DNA from: Kitasatospora sp. A2-31
GTDB taxonomy: Bacteria; Actinomycetota; Actinomycetes; Streptomycetales; Streptomycetaceae
Length of the DNA stretch: 64,000 bases
Direction: 5' to 3'
Assembly: GCF_022288725.1 (NCBI RefSeq)
Contig: NZ_JAKNTA010000007.1
Location: forward strand, 385,640-449,639
Below, one piece after another: positions 1 through 8,014 of this stretch; position 1 is the first letter of the stretch, and every line of letters starts with the position of its first letter. The position numbers and the translations under genes are program-made. The notes beneath the pieces were generated by a model. It was not told the origin of the DNA. It worked only from the letters and a program-made list of their open reading frames with translations, and ran no database searches.

Positions 1-545
1 GCATCGGGCAGGCGCCGGGCGCCCGGGAACCAGTAGTCCCTGTGCCGGTCCCGGCCGGTGTACCGGTTCTCCGTGCGGAACAGGCCCTGGCGGACGGCAT
101 AGCCGAGGAGTTCATGCAGGCCGATGTCGTGCAGCCACGATTCGGTGGGCGCTGGCAGGTCGGGGCGGAATCCCGGTGGGTTGGGGGCGCGGAGGAGGGG
201 CGGTCCGTGTCCGCAGGCCAGCCGTGCTGCGGCGATCGCCTCCTCCATGCGGGCGGAGGATTCCCGCTCCAGGCGGGCGAGGACCGGGGGCAGGCGTCCG
301 TCGAGGGCGTGCTCGACGCGAGGGTCGGCTGCACGGGCCAGAAGCAGGGCGGCGTCGGCTGCCACGATGGGGGCGATGCCGGGGTTGAGGCTGGTGTGGT
401 GAGCTGCTGCGTCGACCAGGACATCGATGAGAGGCGCGTGGCCGGCGCGCAGCTGGACCTCGCGCAGGACTTCGCGGGCGGCTGCACGTCCGTAGGTGTA
501 GATGTCGGGGGCAGGGCTTGGACCGGGCGCTGGTGGCGAGTGCAG
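1..545 (-). CDS. Hypothetical protein, cut by the left edge
   Basis: I do not recognise this family. The reading frame opens right after the stop of the DUF317 gene at 582 and continues off the window. The visible part is a helical, Ala/Leu-rich protein with a conserved-looking stretch GLHELLGYAVRQGLF followed by YWFPGARRLPDA. No ATG, GTG or TTG lies near its beginning. The best site is CTG at 545, five bases after GGAGG, one of many CTG or ATC starts in this element. It is the last visible member of the leftward array. Coding frame is clear from codon use; the function is unknown and the C-terminus is missing. Confidence 0.6.
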   Translation of the reverse strand, partial: MHSPPAPGPSPAPDIYTYGRAAAREVLREVQLRAGHAPLIDVLVDAAAHHTSLNPGIAPIVAADAALLLARAADPRVEHALDGRLPPVLARLERESSARMEEAIAAARLACGHGPPLLRAPNPPGFRPDLPAPTESWLHDIGLHELLGYAVRQGLFRTENRYTGRDRHRDYWFPGARRLPD

Positions 546-581
546 GGTGGCCTCCGGGGGAGAGCGGGATGTCGGTGTTTG

Positions 582-2057
582 TCAGTGCCCCGGGCGGCGG
601 GCGGCGCGGTCGGGCGTCGGCGAGGACAGAACGGCCGTGGTGGACACCCGTGGGGCTGCGGAGACCGGGGCGGTGCCGCGGCTGCGGGCGGCCAGGGCGG
701 CCGGGGAGCACCCGGCGGCGGGTGGGCCGACGTGCACGGCGCCGAGGAACTGGGCGGGGATCCGGTCGGGACGGCGGACGACCGGGTCCGGGTCGGTGAC
801 GGCGAGCGCCGCGGCCCGTACGAGGTGCAGGGGTGTCAGCGAGGACAGGCCGATACGCCAGTGGTGGCCCGGCGCACCGGTGACGTCGATGGACGCTCCC
901 CAGTGGGTGGTGTGCGCCAGCGCGTCGGAGACGGTGGTCGCGGGCGTGAGGAGGCCGTGGGTGATCCGGGCGCTGGTGTGCCCGTCGGGCGCCACCAGGT
1001 GCAGGTCGGCGTCGTCGGCGTGGGCGATCCACCCGGCCGCGGTCAGTGGTTCGATCGCGTCGCCGACGCTCATGCCGGGGCCGGGAACGAACGTGGCCTC
1101 GGTGCTGAGGTCGATGTCGGCGGTCAGCGAGTCGGTGAGGTCCCGCAGCCACGCGGTGGTGATCTCGGACGGCACGGCGCCGCTGAACTCCGTGGTCCAG
1201 GCCAGCCGGTGGCCCGGCCCCTGCGGGCCTGCGGACACCTTCAGGTCCTGGCCGGGAGCAGTAGTGACGAGTGCCCGTCCGCAGGAGCTCTCCACCCGCC
1301 CCGGCCGGGTCCGGTGCCACAGCGCGGAGGCTGCCGGAAGGGGTGTGGACCCGGTGCCGGCGCCCGCCAGGCGGCGTGGCGAGACGAGAGCGCGGTGCGC
1401 GCTCCACAACGGTGCTGGGTCGGCCGAGACCCGAAGCCTGTGCGCGGTGGGCAGTTCGTCGAGGGGCCGGACGGCCGGCCGTAGCAGAGTGGCGGCGGCG
1501 GTCTGCAGGAGGACAGCTGGGGTGCGGGAGCTGAAGGTGATGGTCCAGGTGCCCCGCTCAGCCGCGCCGGTCAGCACGGTGGGGGCGTCGTCGGAGCCGA
1601 GGGGGCGGGTGAGCGCACCGAGGCGGTCGGGGGCCAGCAGGACCTCGTGGCCGTCCCGGTGCTGCGGTGCCCAACCGGCCCGGCCCAGGACGCCGAGTGC
1701 GGCGTCCGGGCCGGGCATGGCGTACAGGACCTCCTGGGGCTGGTGCTGCAGGGCGTGCGCGAGGGCGTAGAGGACCGCCGCGGCGATCTCGGACGGTGCA
1801 TGGTCGTCGAACGTGGCTGTCCACCCGGATCGGGTCCAGTGGCGGCTCGGCACGGTGACGTCCCACTGACCCGTCGCCGGTCGCCAGGCGAGATGGGCCT
1901 GGCCGTCGGGACTGACGAGCAGGATCTCGTCGTCGTCCGTGGGCGGGGGGACGCGCCAGCCGAAGTGGGTGACGAGGTTGAGACCGAAGTCAGGGTTGCC
2001 GCGGCCGGCCAGGTGGAGCGGGCGGACGAGAACATGGTCGGCGGGGGCAGTGGGCAC
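582..2057 (-). CDS. DUF317 domain protein
   Basis: About 491 residues. The family is common in Streptomyces and its mobile elements, and its function is not known. The N-terminus carries the DUF317 opening VRPLHLAGRGNPDFG, followed by the pattern in which a Trp-containing strand leads into WTATFDDHAPSEIAAAVLYAL. Two more copies of this fold follow (around ALGVLGRAGWAPQH and MSVGDAIEPLTAAGW), so the protein seems to hold three related units. The C-terminal tail contains ALAARSRGTAPVSAAP, the short Arg-rich tail motif shared by many proteins here. The start is GTG at 2057 (V-P-T-A-P), chosen because the frame upstream overlaps the gene ending at 2087 and has shadow composition. Confidence 0.75.
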   Translation of the reverse strand: MPTAPADHVLVRPLHLAGRGNPDFGLNLVTHFGWRVPPPTDDDEILLVSPDGQAHLAWRPATGQWDVTVPSRHWTRSGWTATFDDHAPSEIAAAVLYALAHALQHQPQEVLYAMPGPDAALGVLGRAGWAPQHRDGHEVLLAPDRLGALTRPLGSDDAPTVLTGAAERGTWTITFSSRTPAVLLQTAAATLLRPAVRPLDELPTAHRLRVSADPAPLWSAHRALVSPRRLAGAGTGSTPLPAASALWHRTRPGRVESSCGRALVTTAPGQDLKVSAGPQGPGHRLAWTTEFSGAVPSEITTAWLRDLTDSLTADIDLSTEATFVPGPGMSVGDAIEPLTAAGWIAHADDADLHLVAPDGHTSARITHGLLTPATTVSDALAHTTHWGASIDVTGAPGHHWRIGLSSLTPLHLVRAAALAVTDPDPVVRRPDRIPAQFLGAVHVGPPAAGCSPAALAARSRGTAPVSAAPRVSTTAVLSSPTPDRAARRPGH

Positions 2058-2086
2058 GCGGGGCTTTCTGGTGATCGGCCCGGCGG

Positions 2087-3007
2087 TCAGCGGCCGGGCA
2101 CGGAGGTGCGGGAAGCGGTTGCCGTCGGCCGCGCAGGCAGTGCGGCGGCTGCCGGGCTCGTGGAGAGGATCCGGGTGCGAGCCCTGGCGGCTCCGAGTCT
2201 CGGGGAGGGCACGGGCTCGGCGAGGGACTCGGCGGCACGGCGGAGCACGTCGTACTGATCGGCCGGAGACCGGGCCGACAGCCGGCGCAACTGGGCGGGG
2301 ATACCGGGGTCGAACAGCGAACCGGTGGGAAGTCCTGCGGCGGACAGGACGGCCTGCACGGCGGCGGCCTCGACCAGCGGTGCCATGTCGTAGTCGAGTT
2401 CGACACGGTCGCAGACGTACTCGCCGCCACCGGCCAGGGCCTCCAGCACGTCGTACGACTCGTCCGCGAGGCGTAGTTCGGCGACGAGCAGCAGGGTGCG
2501 CACGGCGTGGCGCAGGACGGGGGAGTCGGTGCGGTGACTGGTGAAGGGCAGGTCCGCAGTGGAGTCGATGCCTGCGAGCAGTTGCCGGATAGCCCGGTCG
2601 TAGCGGGGCAGGAGGCGGTCGGTGACGGCGGAGGCCGCGCGCGGGGGGTCCGGGTCGACCGCGATGCCGTGGGGTGCCAGGTCCTCGTGGTCGTAGGCGG
2701 AACCGAGGGCCTCGGGCAGCAGCGCGGCGACGATGTACTGCCCGGCGTGTGGGTGCGGCCGGGGGAGGACGAGCAGTTCGCGCCCGCCGGGGCCGCGCAG
2801 GAGCCCGGCGCGGTCGTAGACGACGGTCTGGAGAGCCCAGGAGGCGTGGGCGAGGTCCCACAGCCTGGCGTGGACGTTGTTGCGGGCGTCGCTGGTGGTG
2901 AGCGGGGTGGAGGACGGCGTCCACCGGTCGGGCAGACGGGATGCGAGTGCCTCGGTGAACGCGGCAAGGCTGTGCCGTCCGGGCGCCGGGGTGGGGGAAG
3001 TGGTCAT
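2087..3007 (-). CDS. Hypothetical protein, paralogue of the 32.6 kb gene
   Basis: 306 residues, ATG start. The first 30 residues (HSLAAFTEALASRLPDRW) resemble the start of the 335-residue protein at 32632-33639 (FPTFVAALTEHLPGWSTRP), and both continue as long acidic helical proteins, so I take them as paralogues. The middle has alternating helices rich in Leu, Asp and Arg. The C-terminus is a disordered tail with AARARTRILSTSP, a clear copy of the shared tail motif. No catalytic motif seen. It sits between a DUF317 gene and a gene of the WLVGRGA family with very short spacers, as part of the leftward operon. Confidence 0.75.
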   Translation of the reverse strand: MTTSPTPAPGRHSLAAFTEALASRLPDRWTPSSTPLTTSDARNNVHARLWDLAHASWALQTVVYDRAGLLRGPGGRELLVLPRPHPHAGQYIVAALLPEALGSAYDHEDLAPHGIAVDPDPPRAASAVTDRLLPRYDRAIRQLLAGIDSTADLPFTSHRTDSPVLRHAVRTLLLVAELRLADESYDVLEALAGGGEYVCDRVELDYDMAPLVEAAAVQAVLSAAGLPTGSLFDPGIPAQLRRLSARSPADQYDVLRRAAESLAEPVPSPRLGAARARTRILSTSPAAAALPARPTATASRTSVPGR

Positions 3008-3046
3008 GGTGTGGCCTTACGGGCGGATCGTGGCGACGGCGCGGGG

Positions 3047-3820
3047 TCAGCGGGTGCGGGTTCGGCCCGGGGCCGGGGGCGCGGCGGGACCGGGGGTGGG
3101 CGCGGTGCTGACGACGGGCCCCGCAGCACTGCGGGAGTTGCCGCGGGAGGCTGCCGCGGCGCGGGCGCTCGGCGAAGTGCGCGGCTGCGGGAGCGGTGCG
3201 TCGGGGTCCTGGGTCCAGGCGCGGGCAGCGTCGACGGTGGGGAAATGGCCTTCGCGCAGGGTGTACGTGTCGTCGTCGACCTGGCGCCGCTCGTGGAAGA
3301 CCCGTACCGGCAGCTGCGGGTCGTCGGTGCGGGTGTCGGTGGCGATGACCCAGATGTCGTACGGCTCGGTGGTGTACGTGTAGTCGTCGTGGACGGTGAA
3401 GTGCTCGGGACCGGTCTCGCGCAGCAGGGTCTCGACGCGCCGGGTCTCCCGGTCGGCGGGCCCGATGGGGGTGCGGGAGGTGAACCTGTCGGGGGCGGCC
3501 CCGCGGCCGACAAGCCAGTTCTGTGCCATCGCCACCAGCGGGAAGGAGGCGGATTCGATGGTGAACACGCCTGCGGTCCGGTCGCGTTCGACGTGGACGG
3601 CCCGCAGGGACGCGAGGCCCGGGACGTCCTGCCACACGTTGGCGGTGTCGAACGCGACGTAGAAGCTGCTGGTCTGCTCAGCGGTGTGCTGGTCGGACAG
3701 GATGATCAGCTCGGTGGCGATGACGCAGAGATAGTCGGCGGTGTGCTCGCTGGCCGAGTCGCCGGGTTCCAGGTCGCCGATGCCGAAGTCGGCTGCAGTG
3801 CTGCTGGGGTGTGTCGGGAT
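3047..3820 (-). CDS. WLVGRGA-family hypothetical protein, ATC start
   Basis: 257 residues if it starts at ATC 3820. The protein contains NWLVGRGAAPDRFTS, which matches HWLVGRGASPDALTV in the gene at 18369 and AWLISRGADPAVFRS in the gene at 50484, so the three form a paralogous family. A beta-rich first half (YLCVIATELIIL, SFYVAFDTANVW) is followed by this motif and then by a YTL...H.PT.DAARAW segment. The first ordinary start codon is GTG at 3637, which would cut off the conserved first strand pair. ATC at 3820 lies nine bases after GGAAG and just after the preceding stop at 3848. Function unknown. Confidence 0.7.
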   Translation of the reverse strand: MPTHPSSTAADFGIGDLEPGDSASEHTADYLCVIATELIILSDQHTAEQTSSFYVAFDTANVWQDVPGLASLRAVHVERDRTAGVFTIESASFPLVAMAQNWLVGRGAAPDRFTSRTPIGPADRETRRVETLLRETGPEHFTVHDDYTYTTEPYDIWVIATDTRTDDPQLPVRVFHERRQVDDDTYTLREGHFPTVDAARAWTQDPDAPLPQPRTSPSARAAAASRGNSRSAAGPVVSTAPTPGPAAPPAPGRTRTR

Positions 3821-3847
3821 GGCGGGGGTCTTCCGGTGGTGGTCGGG

Positions 3848-4258
3848 TCAGCGCCGCCGGACGGGGGTCCGGGGCTGGTCGGTCGTGGAGCGGGGCGCTG
3901 CCGTCTGGGGGGCCGGTGCGGCGCGTCGGCTGCGGGCGAGGGCGGCGGAGCGTCTGGCGGTCGTGGCCGGAGGGTCCGTTGCCCGGGCTCGCAGCCAGGC
4001 CAGGGCCTCCCAGGCGTCGTCGGCGCGGTGCAGGCGCACGGTGTAGGTGCCGGCCTGCTGGTCACGGGTGATGCGGGCGGCCAGGACACTGTGCGGGCCT
4101 GCGCCCAGGAAGTTGCTCGCGGCGAGGCCGGGCTCGTGCTCCTGGGCGAAGACGAGGTCGCTGGCGAGCAGGATCCGGGCGTTCGCCATGTCGTCGACAC
4201 CGGCCGCCTCCAGGCCCGCCAAGCCGAAGTCGGCTCCGCCGGGCTCGGGCCCGTTCAC
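3848..4258 (-). CDS. Small hypothetical protein
   Basis: 136 residues, GTG start overlapping the TGA of the upstream gene (GTGA). It holds a single small alpha/beta unit: ARILLASDLVFAQEHEPG, then SVLAARITRDQQAGTYTV and DDAWEALAWLRARA. This resembles one half of the WLVGRGA-family proteins and could be a single-domain relative. The tail AALARSRRAAPAPQTAAP carries the shared Arg-rich motif. No enzymatic motif seen. Confidence 0.7.
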   Translation of the reverse strand: MNGPEPGGADFGLAGLEAAGVDDMANARILLASDLVFAQEHEPGLAASNFLGAGPHSVLAARITRDQQAGTYTVRLHRADDAWEALAWLRARATDPPATTARRSAALARSRRAAPAPQTAAPRSTTDQPRTPVRRR

Positions 4259-5028
4259 CGGCCGGTGCGTCGGGACTGAGCTGTCCCGGGAGCAGGGGAG
4301 CTGCTGGCCGGCGGCAAGGGGTGTTCGGTGGTGGCCGGGGAGAGGCTCCGCGCAGTGGAGGCAGACACACGGTCGGCGGGGAAGTAGGTCCGGTGCCAGT
4401 CGCCGAGGGCGGTGTGCAGGTCGCTCAGGTGCCCGAGGAACTCGACCGATATCCGGTTGCTGGGCTCCTCCCCGTCCCGCTTCGTCCGGCTGAGGGTGTC
4501 CAGCAGGCGGGCGACGCCGTGGGAAGCTCCCCTGAGCGGGACCGGGAGACGCTGCATGGTGGAGACCGCGTCCAGGACGGCCGGATGACCGGCGATCTCC
4601 AGCGCCCGCTCGACGGTGATCCCGACATGATCCTGCGCGAGTTCGGGGGCGGCGGCGTAGGAGACTCGGAGGGCCGAGAGCCAGACCGGCCACAGCTCGC
4701 GGGCAGCCGTGGTGGTGGACTGCCGGCTGATGTCGTAGTCGCCGGTGTGGGCGAGGAGCCGTGCGTCCTGCAGCCGCCGCAGGTGCCGGTGGACTTCGGG
4801 TTCGTCCATGCTGTCCGTGGCGGGCGGGCCGGCGGCCCGGGCACCGGGGTCCTCGTGGTAGTTGACTGCGAGCAGGACCCGGACGGTGCCGGGCGGCGCC
4901 AGCAGTTGCAGGGCCTGCTGGGCGTGGTGAGTGGGCTTGCTGGCCAGGTGGTCTCCAAGGATTGGGCCGGCCGGAGGCAGGACGGGGCGTAGCCGGGCCG
5001 AAGCGACTGGTCGCGGTCTCGGGCTCAT
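4255..5028 (-). CDS. Winged-helix-like hypothetical protein
   Basis: 257 residues, ATG start overlapping the upstream stop (ATGA). Residues of about 20-110 read like a winged-helix DNA-binding domain: a helix ALQLLAPPGTVRVLLAV, then EVHRHLRRLQDARLLAHTG as recognition helix and wing. The second half is helical (RALEIAGHPAVLDAVSTM, VEFLGHLSDLHTALGDWH). A role as transcriptional regulator is an inference from this layout only. Located in a run of coupled genes between a DUF4259 gene and a small hypothetical gene. Confidence 0.65.
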   Translation of the reverse strand: MSPRPRPVASARLRPVLPPAGPILGDHLASKPTHHAQQALQLLAPPGTVRVLLAVNYHEDPGARAAGPPATDSMDEPEVHRHLRRLQDARLLAHTGDYDISRQSTTTAARELWPVWLSALRVSYAAAPELAQDHVGITVERALEIAGHPAVLDAVSTMQRLPVPLRGASHGVARLLDTLSRTKRDGEEPSNRISVEFLGHLSDLHTALGDWHRTYFPADRVSASTARSLSPATTEHPLPPASSSPAPGTAQSRRTGR

Positions 5029-5960
5029 CGGCGCCGTGCTGCTCGGGGTTCGGCGGTCGGGGGCGGCGGGGAAGCGGCGGAGGGGCTCTCTGCCGCGGCG
5101 GCGGCGGCGGTGCGCGTGCGGGCAGCGGTGGCCCGCGGGCTCTCGTCCGCCGGGGCGGTCGTCGCCCGGTACAGGTCGAGCAAGGCGGTCAGGTGGCGGT
5201 GGCGGTCGGCGCGTTGGGCCATGGCCGGGCCGAGCGCCGGGGAGACCGAATAGGCGGGCACGTCGCGCGGGTGGAAATCGCCGCTGGCGCCGAGGGCCAC
5301 AACGTGGAGCTGGCTGCGCACGGCGTCCAGGGCCTGGAGCGAGAGGTCCGCGGCGGCCTGCACGTCCTTGTGCGCCTGGTCCAGCTGCGCGGCGGCCTCG
5401 ACGATCCGGCGCACGAGCTGTCCGGCGGCGCGGTCGTCGCCGTAGCCCGGAAGCGCGCGCAGCCGGTCGACTCCGAGCTCCCGGAGGGCCCTGCCGGTCC
5501 CGATCTCGTGCCGCAGGAGCGGGCCCGGCGTATAAGCGACGGTGTACGGGGTGTCCGGGTCGAGGACGGTCCGCAGGCGCTCCAGGCCGTCCAGCCACTG
5601 CTCGCCGACCTCCCGCTGCCCGGCACGGTTCCACGCGTCCATGTCGAACTGCACGTCGCCGAGCACGCGGTCCAGGGCACGGGCCGCCATTGGACGCAGG
5701 TGCTGCGGCAGGTCGGGGATCGGCTGCTTCGGGCGGTGGCCGGAGGCGACGGCGTCCGCACCGCCCGGGTACTGGGCGGCGACGAGGAAGGCCGCCGCGA
5801 CGGCCTCGTCCCGCAGGCGGTAGCCCTGGCCGCCGGCGAGGTAGCGGGTAAGACGCTCCTCGATGACGGCGTGCCGCGCGTCGGGGAGGGCATGGTCGAC
5901 CTCGTCCCCGAACTGCTCGGCGTGGTCGCTGTCGAACGGGCCGATGCCCCAGGTGCCCAA
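5025..5960 (-). CDS. DUF4259 domain protein
   Basis: 311 residues from TTG at 5960, nine bases downstream of GAGGAGG. The N-terminus GTWGIGPFDSDHAEQF is the signature of DUF4259, a family of unknown function in which the W-G-x-G-x-F-x-x-D pattern is conserved; the domain covers roughly residues 1-110. The rest is helical (ELGVDRLRALPGYGDDRA, ALDAVRSQLHVVALG). A related helical part (ERLSAIPGWHDDEDS) occurs in the gene at 6525, two genes upstream. The tail has TAARTRTAAAAAAESP, a copy of the shared motif. The TGA overlaps the ATG of the next gene. Confidence 0.8.
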   Translation of the reverse strand: MGTWGIGPFDSDHAEQFGDEVDHALPDARHAVIEERLTRYLAGGQGYRLRDEAVAAAFLVAAQYPGGADAVASGHRPKQPIPDLPQHLRPMAARALDRVLGDVQFDMDAWNRAGQREVGEQWLDGLERLRTVLDPDTPYTVAYTPGPLLRHEIGTGRALRELGVDRLRALPGYGDDRAAGQLVRRIVEAAAQLDQAHKDVQAAADLSLQALDAVRSQLHVVALGASGDFHPRDVPAYSVSPALGPAMAQRADRHRHLTALLDLYRATTAPADESPRATAARTRTAAAAAAESPSAASPPPPTAEPRAARRR

Positions 5961-5994
5961 CGGGTGGATCCTCCTCGGTGCGGGCGGTGCGCGC

Positions 5995-6528
5995 TCAGTG
6001 GCGCACCGCGCCGGTGGTGGGTGCGGGCGGGTCGGAAGCCGGCAACCGCGCAGGCGGGTGGAAGACGGCAGGTGCGGCGGCGCCGGTGCGCGACAGCGCG
6101 GCATTGCGGCGTGCGTTGTCGGCAGTGGTGTCGGGGCGTTCGGCCGCCTGCCGGTAGAGGAAGAGGGCCATGCCGAGCTGTTCGACGGCGAGGTGGTAGC
6201 GGGCGGCCCGCGTCTCGATGTCGTTGCCGAGATTGCGCAGCAGGCCCCAGGACTCGACGTCGCGGTGGTCGCCGTTCAGGCTCCGGGTGACGCGTCTGAT
6301 CACGAGGTCGGCAGCGCGGCGCAGTTCCTCGTCGGCGTCGTCCACACGCTGTGCGTGACGTGCGAGGGCCCGTGCCAGGCTGCGCAGTTCACCGGGTTCG
6401 GGGTGGCGAGCTTCCAGCCCGTAGGTGTCGATGCCCAGGCGTTCCAGGACGATGAGCCGGCCGGCGAAGGCCGCTGTGCCGTCGACCTGGCGGGCGGGTG
6501 CCGGGCCGCGGGCCGCAGCGGTGCTCAT
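5995..6528 (-). CDS. Helical hypothetical protein
   Basis: 177 residues, ATG start overlapping the stop of the upstream gene. Includes ERLGIDTYGLEARHPEPGEL and long amphipathic helices (RRAADLVIRRVTRSLNGDHR, HLAVEQLGMALFLYRQA). The order 'conserved short loop, then helices, then NGDxxDxxxW/TxGLL' also occurs in the upstream gene at 6525 (MQRVVNGDDVDLPQTHGLL), so the two look like divergent paralogues. Tail: NAALSRTGAAAPAVFHPP, the shared C-terminal motif. Unknown function. Confidence 0.7.
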   Translation of the reverse strand: MSTAAARGPAPARQVDGTAAFAGRLIVLERLGIDTYGLEARHPEPGELRSLARALARHAQRVDDADEELRRAADLVIRRVTRSLNGDHRDVESWGLLRNLGNDIETRAARYHLAVEQLGMALFLYRQAAERPDTTADNARRNAALSRTGAAAPAVFHPPARLPASDPPAPTTGAVRH

Positions 6529-7328
6529 CGCCCCGCCCGGGGGACCTGGTGGATGCCGGCCATCGGCGCGGGGGCCTCGGGGCTCGCGGCGGCGGCCGGG
6601 GACGCCTGCCGACTGGCGGCGCCGACGACTGCGGCATGGAGGCGGGTGCCGGCCGCGGTCAGGCGCAGTTTCTGTCCCTGGTAGAGGCTGGTGCGGGTGT
6701 CGGCCTCGACGAGCTTGCGCTTGATCAGGGCAGTGACCGAGACGGCGCTGACGGGCTCGGACGTCGTGACCCGCGCACTGCTGCGGACGCTGCCCGCCTG
6801 GAGGTGGACCCGGCCACGGGCGACGGCGTCCAGCGCCTTGCGCTGCGCCTCGTTGAGCTTGGCGGGGCGCTGCGGCCCCCCGGCGGTACGGGCGGCGGCG
6901 GGGCCTTCCGGCTGGACGGGCGTCGCGGGTGGCCGGTTGGCCGAGAGGATCTTGTGGAGCTGGGTGAGGGCGTCCAGGTGCTGGTGGAGCTCGGCGCGCC
7001 GGGCGCAGAGCAGGTCGAGCGAGAGGGCGCTGCTGCCGAGCAGGCCGTGGGTCTGCGGCAGGTCGACGTCGTCGCCGTTGACGACGCGCTGCATGTCGCG
7101 GCGGATCGTGGAGGCCAGGGAGACCATGCTCTGTTGGACGTGGTCGAGGCGGCGGGCGGTGCGGTGGATCTCGTCGGCGGAGCGGCCGAGCGGGCTGTCC
7201 TCGTCGTCGTGCCAGCCGGGGATCGCACTGAGCCGTTCGACACCGAAGACGGCAAGGACCAGTGCGGTGCCGACCTTGGTGGGGTCGGTCGCGGGCGGGC
7301 CCGCCGGTGGGGAGGGGAGGGTGCTCAC
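6525..7328 (-). CDS. Hypothetical protein with C-terminal winged helix
   Basis: 267 residues, GTG start in a GTGA overlap with the HAD gene. The N-terminal half is helical and related to the downstream gene (ERLSAIPGWHDDEDS, then helices with VVNGDDVDLPQTHGLLGS). The C-terminal half looks like a winged-helix DNA-binding domain: LNEAQRKALDAVARGRVHL, VSVTALIKRKLVEAD, then GQKLRLTAAGTRLHAAV, in which the LTxAGxRL wing is typical. A DNA-binding role is inferred from this. Confidence 0.7.
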   Translation of the reverse strand: MSTLPSPPAGPPATDPTKVGTALVLAVFGVERLSAIPGWHDDEDSPLGRSADEIHRTARRLDHVQQSMVSLASTIRRDMQRVVNGDDVDLPQTHGLLGSSALSLDLLCARRAELHQHLDALTQLHKILSANRPPATPVQPEGPAAARTAGGPQRPAKLNEAQRKALDAVARGRVHLQAGSVRSSARVTTSEPVSAVSVTALIKRKLVEADTRTSLYQGQKLRLTAAGTRLHAAVVGAASRQASPAAAASPEAPAPMAGIHQVPRAGR

Positions 7329-8014
7329 GTGGCGTCCGTCGTCCGGGCGGCGACGGCGGCGAGTCCGGTCTCGACGGCCTCGGCGAGGGTGTCGACGAGC
7401 GGGGCGCCGGCGGTGGCGAGGCGCTGCGCGCTGTGAAGGCCGCCGGTGTGCAGGACGGGGAAAGCGCCCACCGCGTGGGCTGCGACGGCGTCGTCGCAGC
7501 TGTCGCCGATCACGACGACGCGCGCCGGATCGACGCCGGCGCCGAGCGCGCGCAGGTGTGCGGCCAGTGCCGGTGCCTTGCTGGTGACGGAGGGGCCGTG
7601 GCGGCCGTCGACGCGGTCCATCAGCGCGCCGATGCCCACGCGGTGGACCTCGCGCTCCAGCCGGTCGTGCGGGGCGAGGGACAGCAGGGACTGGCCGATG
7701 CCGCGGGCGCGCAGATGCATCATCAACTGCCGTACGCCCGAGCGCAGCCGAACCGGGCGGGCGTCCAGCGCCGCGAGGAACGCGGCGTCGTTGGCCTGCC
7801 ATTCGGCGTCGGTGATCGTGCGGCCCAGCAGTTCGTCGTAGAAGGCGCGGATCGGCAGACGGTGCTTGGCGCGGTAGTCCTCGACGGTGACAGGCCGGCC
7901 GCCGAGAGCCGGAAGCGTGGCGTTGAGCGCGGCGACGTGGTCGGCGACATCGTCGCGCACCGTGCCGTTCCAGTCCCAGACGACGCGGACCGGGGAGGTG
8001 ATGCGGTGGGTCAA
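7325..8014 (-). CDS. HAD-family hydrolase
   Basis: 229 residues, TTG start in a TTGA overlap with the upstream transporter. Haloacid-dehalogenase fold phosphatase. Motif I is VVWDWNGTVRDDV, where the second Asp of the usual DxDxT is Asn, as in other DWNGT-type members. Motif II is in QSLLSLAP, a Lys sits in SVTSKAPALAAHL, and motif III/IV is VVVIGDSCDDAVAA. The cap is helical (FYDELLGRTITDAEWQ). Small phosphorylated metabolites are the usual substrates; none can be named here. Coupled to the MFS gene, so it may act on the same metabolite. Confidence 0.85.
   Translation of the reverse strand: MTHRITSPVRVVWDWNGTVRDDVADHVAALNATLPALGGRPVTVEDYRAKHRLPIRAFYDELLGRTITDAEWQANDAAFLAALDARPVRLRSGVRQLMMHLRARGIGQSLLSLAPHDRLEREVHRVGIGALMDRVDGRHGPSVTSKAPALAAHLRALGAGVDPARVVVIGDSCDDAVAAHAVGAFPVLHTGGLHSAQRLATAGAPLVDTLAEAVETGLAAVAARTTDAT

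Noticed and set aside
112..1407. Long minus-strand reading frame of 431 codons over the DUF317 gene and the gene at the left edge
   Set aside because: Arg/Pro/Ala-rich shadow composition; the true frames have DUF317 motifs and proper codon use.
42..1484. Plus-strand reading frame of 480 codons
   Set aside because: Gly/Arg/Val-rich antisense shadow, as for nearly all plus-strand frames left of 42 kb.
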